The position numbers and the translations under genes are program-made. Positions 60,883 through 64,000 of a stretch of DNA of 64,000 bases are shown here, in pieces. The stretch is from Agrobacterium sp. a22-2 (GTDB lineage: Bacteria; Pseudomonadota; Alphaproteobacteria; Rhizobiales; Rhizobiaceae). The notes under the pieces were generated by a model that saw only the letters and a list, made by a program, of their open reading frames with translations, had not been told where the DNA came from and did no database searches. Where the stretch lies: assembly GCF_012276985.1 (NCBI RefSeq), contig NZ_JAAXMM010000011.1, positions 124,001 through 188,000 on the forward strand, in the 5' to 3' direction. The first letter of the stretch is position 1, and each line of letters begins with the position of its first letter.

Positions 60883-61584
60883 ATGGCTGATCAACTTCAG
60901 CTGCGCACGGTGGAATCGTTGCGTGGGCCATCCGTGACCGAGCTTGTTTTTGAGCATCTTTATCATCAGGTCGTCGAACTGGAACTGCCGCCCGGCACCA
61001 AGCTGTCGGAGGTGGAAGTGGCCAAGCAGATGGGCGTTTCGCGCCAGCCGGTGCGTGATGCGTTCTACCGCCTGTCGCAACTCGGCTTCCTGCTGATCCG
61101 GCCGCAGCGCGCCACCGTCGTCACCCATATTTCGGAGGAGGGCGTGCACCAGGCGCGGTTCATCCGCACGGCGCTGGAAATGGAAACCGTGCGGGCGGCC
61201 AGCGAACGGTTGACCACGGAGCAGATGGATCGGCTGGACGCCCTCATCGCGCGGCAACAGGCGGCGATCGATACCGGCGACAAGGTGCTCTTCCATGCGC
61301 TGGACGATGATTTTCACAAGCAGATCTGCGACATGTCCGGTCACGATTTCGCCTGGGCGCTGATCCGCGAGAGCAAGGCGCATATGGACCGGGTGCGCTA
61401 TCTCAGCCTGTCGTTTGGCGCCCAGAGTGCGCTTGACGATCACAAGGCCATCATGGCAGCGCTGCGCAGCCGGGATGGCGACCAGGCGGCGGCAAGCATG
61501 CGCATTCACCTGTCGCGCATCAAGACGATCATCAGCCGGATCCGCGAGAGCCACGGACAGCATTTTGCAATGGACGAGAAATGA
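60883..61584 (+). CDS. GntR-family regulator, FCD subfamily (uronate cluster)
   Basis: 233 residues. wHTH ~20-85 with GTKLSEVEVAKQMGVSRQPVRDAFYRLSQLGFLLIRPQ; FCD domain from ~95 with MHALDDDFHKQICDMSG-like metal His (HALDDDFHKQIC) and MDRVRYLSLSFGAQ. Divergent to uxaC operon and overlapping kdgK by 4 nt, so it is probably the KDG- or uronate-responsive repressor of both. Confidence 0.93.
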   Translation: MADQLQLRTVESLRGPSVTELVFEHLYHQVVELELPPGTKLSEVEVAKQMGVSRQPVRDAFYRLSQLGFLLIRPQRATVVTHISEEGVHQARFIRTALEMETVRAASERLTTEQMDRLDALIARQQAAIDTGDKVLFHALDDDFHKQICDMSGHDFAWALIRESKAHMDRVRYLSLSFGAQSALDDHKAIMAALRSRDGDQAAASMRIHLSRIKTIISRIRESHGQHFAMDEK

Positions 61585-62495
61585 CAGACATGCAGACAGA
61601 GATCATGACCATCGGCGAATGCATGGTCGAACTGGCGCCGCGCGAGGACGGCGCCTTCAACCGCAATTTCGCCGGCGATACGTTCAACACCGCCTGGTAC
61701 CTGCGCCACGCTCTGCCGGCTGAAACCCCGGTCCACTATTGCTCGGCGCTCGGCACCGATCGCATTTCGGAGCGCATGCTGGGCTTCATGCGGCAGGCCG
61801 GGATCGGCACGGACAGGATTCGGCGCATCGCGGATCGTACCGTGGGCCTCTACATGATCGAACTCGACAAGGGCGAGCGCAGCTTCATCTACTGGCGCGA
61901 CAGATCCGCAGCCAAGCTCCTGGCCGAAGACCGCGAGTGGCTGGCGGTGGCGGTGGCCGGCAAATCCCTGCTGCTGTTTTCCGGGATCACGCTCGCCATC
62001 CTGTCCGACGACCATCGCGCCATCCTGCTCGAGGTGTTGGCGAAGGCGCGGGCAGACGGTGCGTCGATCGCCTTCGACCCCAACATGCGGCTCAGGCTCT
62101 GGCCGGACGCGGAGACCATGCGCCGCGCCGTGACGCAGGCGGCAGAGGTCGCCGATGTCGTCCTGCCGTCCTTTGACGAGGACAGCCCGAATTTCGGCGA
62201 TGCTTCGCCCGAGGATACCATCGCGCGCTATTTCAAGGCCGGGGCCTCGACGGTCGTGGTCAAAAATGGCGCGGGTCGCGTCTTTGCCAGACATGCGCAG
62301 GAAGGGGCCGTGACCTTTGATCCGCAGCCTGTGACGGATGTGGTCGATACGACGGCGGCCGGCGACAGTTTCAACGCCGGTTTCCTGGCGGCCCGTCTGT
62401 CGGGCGCGCCGATGGTCGAGGCCATCGCCAAGGGGGCCGCGCTGTCAGCAAGAGTCATTCGGCAGCGCGGTGCGCTGGTCGATCTCGCGGGGTGA
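61581..62495 (+). CDS. kdgK: 2-keto-3-deoxygluconate kinase
   Basis: 304-residue PfkB/ribokinase-type enzyme making KDPG from KDG, joining both the isomerase and unsaturated-uronate routes. GECMVELAPREDGAF and GDTFNTAWYLRHALP at the N-terminus (KDG-kinase signatures), catalytic DTTAAGDSFNAGFLAARL near 253-270. 4-nt overlap with the regulator gene (ATGA). KDPG aldolase (eda) is not in the window; the dgoA here is of the KDPGal type. Confidence 0.95.
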   Translation: MTDMQTEIMTIGECMVELAPREDGAFNRNFAGDTFNTAWYLRHALPAETPVHYCSALGTDRISERMLGFMRQAGIGTDRIRRIADRTVGLYMIELDKGERSFIYWRDRSAAKLLAEDREWLAVAVAGKSLLLFSGITLAILSDDHRAILLEVLAKARADGASIAFDPNMRLRLWPDAETMRRAVTQAAEVADVVLPSFDEDSPNFGDASPEDTIARYFKAGASTVVVKNGAGRVFARHAQEGAVTFDPQPVTDVVDTTAAGDSFNAGFLAARLSGAPMVEAIAKGAALSARVIRQRGALVDLAG

Positions 62496-62501
62496 GAGCG
62501 T

Positions 62502-63779
62502 TCAGCTCTTGAAGGTGTAGTCCGCTATCGACTGCGCCTTCATCTCGATCGAGAAGCCCGGCAGGGAGGGCGGCATATAGGCGGCGTCCTTGATCACGCA
62601 GGGGTCAAGGAAGTGTTCGTGCAGATGGTCGACATATTCGATCACCCGGCCGTCCTTGGTGCCTGACACGGCGATATAGTCGATCATCGACAGATGCTGC
62701 ACATATTCGCAGAGGCCGACGCCGCCGGCATGGGGCCAGACCGGCAGGCCGTATTTGGCAGCCATCAGCAGCACGGCCAATACCTCGTTCAGCCCGCCCA
62801 TGCGGCAGCTGTCGATCTGCACGATATCGATGGCGCCGCCGGCAATCATCTGCTTGAAGACGATGCGGTTCTGGCACATCTCGCCGGTCGCCACCTTGAC
62901 CGGCGCGATCGCCTCACGGATCGTCCTGTGGCCGGCGATGTCGTCGGGGCTGGTCGGTTCCTCGATGAAGAACGGCTTGTAGACGCTGAGCTCCTTGACC
63001 CAGTCGATCGCCTGGCCGACTTCCCAGACCTGGTTGGCATCGATCATCAGATGGCAGTCGTCGCCGATCACCTCGCGGGCTATGCGCAGGCGCCGCTTGT
63101 CGTCCTCGAGATCGCGGCCGACCTTCATCTTGATATGGGTGAAACCCTCATCGACGGCTTCCTGGCAGAGCCGGCGCAGCTTCTCGTCGGAATAGCCGAG
63201 CCAGCCGGCCGATGTGGTGTAGCAGGCATAACCGTCGCGCTTTAAGTTGGCGATGCGTTCGGCCTTGCCGGGCTCGGCTTTCCTCAGGATGGCGAGCGCC
63301 TCCTCCGGCGTCAGGGCATCGGTCAGATAGCGGAAATCGATGATCGAGATGATCTCTTCCGGGCTCATGTCGGCGACCAGTTGCCAAACCGGCTTGCCGG
63401 CCTGCTTGGCCATCAGGTCCCAGACAGCATTGACGACGGCGCCAACCGCCAGGTGCATGGCACCCTTGTCGGGGCCGATCCAGCGCAACTGGCTGTCGCC
63501 GGTGACATAGTGCCAGAAGCGGCCGGGATTGGCCTTGACCCAATCGAGGTCGAGGCCGATCACCAGATGCTTTAAAGCGTCGATCGCGGCGCAGCAGATT
63601 TCATTGCCGCGACCGATGGTAAACGTCAGCCCATGACCCTCCAGCCCGTCCTGATCCGTGCCCAGAATGACATAGGCGGCCGAGTAGTCGGGATCGGGAT
63701 TCATGGCGTCCGATCCGTCGAGACTCGCGGATGTGGGGAAGCGCAGGTCAATGCTGCGCAGGCTGGTGATCTGGGTCAT
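62502..63779 (-). CDS. L-fuconate dehydratase (enolase superfamily)
   Basis: 425 residues. GHGLTFTIGRGNEI near 48, YTTSAGWLGYSDEKLRRLC near 190, acid-base KxK in HIKMKVGRDLEDD near 214-226, metal Asp in MIDANQVWEVGQAI near 245, Glu in FIEEPTSPDDIAGH near 272 and ATGEMCQNR near 297, catalytic HAGGVGLCEYVQHLSMIDY near 350. These stretches are characteristic of L-fuconate dehydratase. The product, 2-keto-3-deoxy-L-fuconate, would need a dehydrogenase and a FAH-type hydrolase; the gene upstream on this strand (63816-64000) is FAH-type. Start ATG 63779. Confidence 0.9.
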   Translation of the reverse strand: MTQITSLRSIDLRFPTSASLDGSDAMNPDPDYSAAYVILGTDQDGLEGHGLTFTIGRGNEICCAAIDALKHLVIGLDLDWVKANPGRFWHYVTGDSQLRWIGPDKGAMHLAVGAVVNAVWDLMAKQAGKPVWQLVADMSPEEIISIIDFRYLTDALTPEEALAILRKAEPGKAERIANLKRDGYACYTTSAGWLGYSDEKLRRLCQEAVDEGFTHIKMKVGRDLEDDKRRLRIAREVIGDDCHLMIDANQVWEVGQAIDWVKELSVYKPFFIEEPTSPDDIAGHRTIREAIAPVKVATGEMCQNRIVFKQMIAGGAIDIVQIDSCRMGGLNEVLAVLLMAAKYGLPVWPHAGGVGLCEYVQHLSMIDYIAVSGTKDGRVIEYVDHLHEHFLDPCVIKDAAYMPPSLPGFSIEMKAQSIADYTFKS

Positions 63780-63815
63780 GGGTCTGCCTTGGCTGTTCTT
63801 TAGGTTGCTGTCGTG

Positions 63816-64000
63816 TCAGGCGTCGGCGCGGAAGGTCTGCTTCTGGGTGCCGAGGCCTTCGATGCCCAGTTCCACCACGTCGCCGGCTTTCAGGAAGCGT
63901 TGCGGCTTCATGCCCATGCCGACGCCCGGAGGTGTGCCGGTGGAGATGACGTCGCCCGGATGCAGCGACATGAACTGGCTGAGATAGGAAACGACATGGG
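63816..64000 (-). CDS. Fumarylacetoacetate hydrolase family protein, N-terminus cut by window edge
   Basis: C-terminal 61 residues only, entering from the right edge and ending at TGA 63818-63816. Seen: SYLSQFMSLHPGDVISTGTPPGVGMGMK and LGIEGLGTQKQTF (given in part), the FAH C-terminus with the GD-x-ISTGTPPGVG loop. Together with the L-fuconate dehydratase downstream it suggests 2,4-diketo-3-deoxy-L-fuconate hydrolase, giving pyruvate and L-lactate (inference). 36 nt before the dehydratase start. Confidence 0.85.
   Translation of the reverse strand, partial: HVVSYLSQFMSLHPGDVISTGTPPGVGMGMKPQRFLKAGDVVELGIEGLGTQKQTFRADA

Overview
The window reads as chromosomal or chromid DNA of a plant-associated alphaproteobacterium of the Rhizobiaceae (Agrobacterium/Rhizobium type). 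The main evidence is an intact gbpR // chvE-gguA-gguB-gguC locus, the sugar-uptake system first described in Agrobacterium, plus the high GC content, GGAGG-type ribosome sites and the set of sugar-acid enzymes. No rRNA, tRNA, IS element, phage gene or CRISPR array was seen. The window is densely coding: about 54 genes, nearly all for uptake and breakdown of sugars, sugar acids and uronates.

Left part (1-9326): a peptide/opine-type ABC transporter operon (minus strand) diverges from a DapA-family aldolase and a cytoplasmic Asp-box 'sialidase-like' protein. These are followed by an iron-dependent alcohol dehydrogenase and a PdxA-family dehydrogenase. No described pathway that I know of joins these parts. 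9327-18265 holds a cell-envelope pair (PBP1C and a very large alpha-2-macroglobulin lipoprotein-like protein) and an MFS exporter with its GntR regulator. 19093-21988 is a second small sugar-acid module (GntR, mandelate-racemase-family dehydratase, EamA transporter).

Middle (22083-32393): a TRAP transporter with a XylX-like fumarylacetoacetase-fold dehydratase, a FadR-type regulator and a D2HGDH/GlcD-like FAD enzyme on the minus strand. A DenD-like dehydrogenase, an LtnD-like dehydrogenase and a XylD-like pentonate dehydratase lie divergently. XylD plus XylX, with the semialdehyde dehydrogenase further right, would give a Weimberg (non-phosphorylative) route from D-xylonate to 2-oxoglutarate. 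32945-44041 is an L-arabinose/D-galactose block: dgoA, dgoK, 2-oxoglutarate-semialdehyde dehydrogenase, galactose/arabinose dehydrogenase, L-arabinonate dehydratase, gguC, gguB, gguA and chvE, with gbpR divergent.

Right part: pntAB transhydrogenase (45369-48393), a divergent SDR/AraC-regulator pair, and an almost complete uronate operon (50415-60784, minus strand): uxaA, uxuA, uxuB, kduD, kduI, kdgF-like cupin, TRAP transporter, uxaC. Its divergent partners are a GntR regulator and kdgK. This set would take galacturonate/glucuronate and unsaturated uronates from pectin to KDPG. The right edge begins an L-fuconate dehydratase plus fumarylacetoacetase-family cluster. Several regulatory inverted repeats lie in the divergent intergenic regions. 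Hairpins sit directly downstream of three of the four solute-binding-protein genes, while the fourth ends in a terminator.
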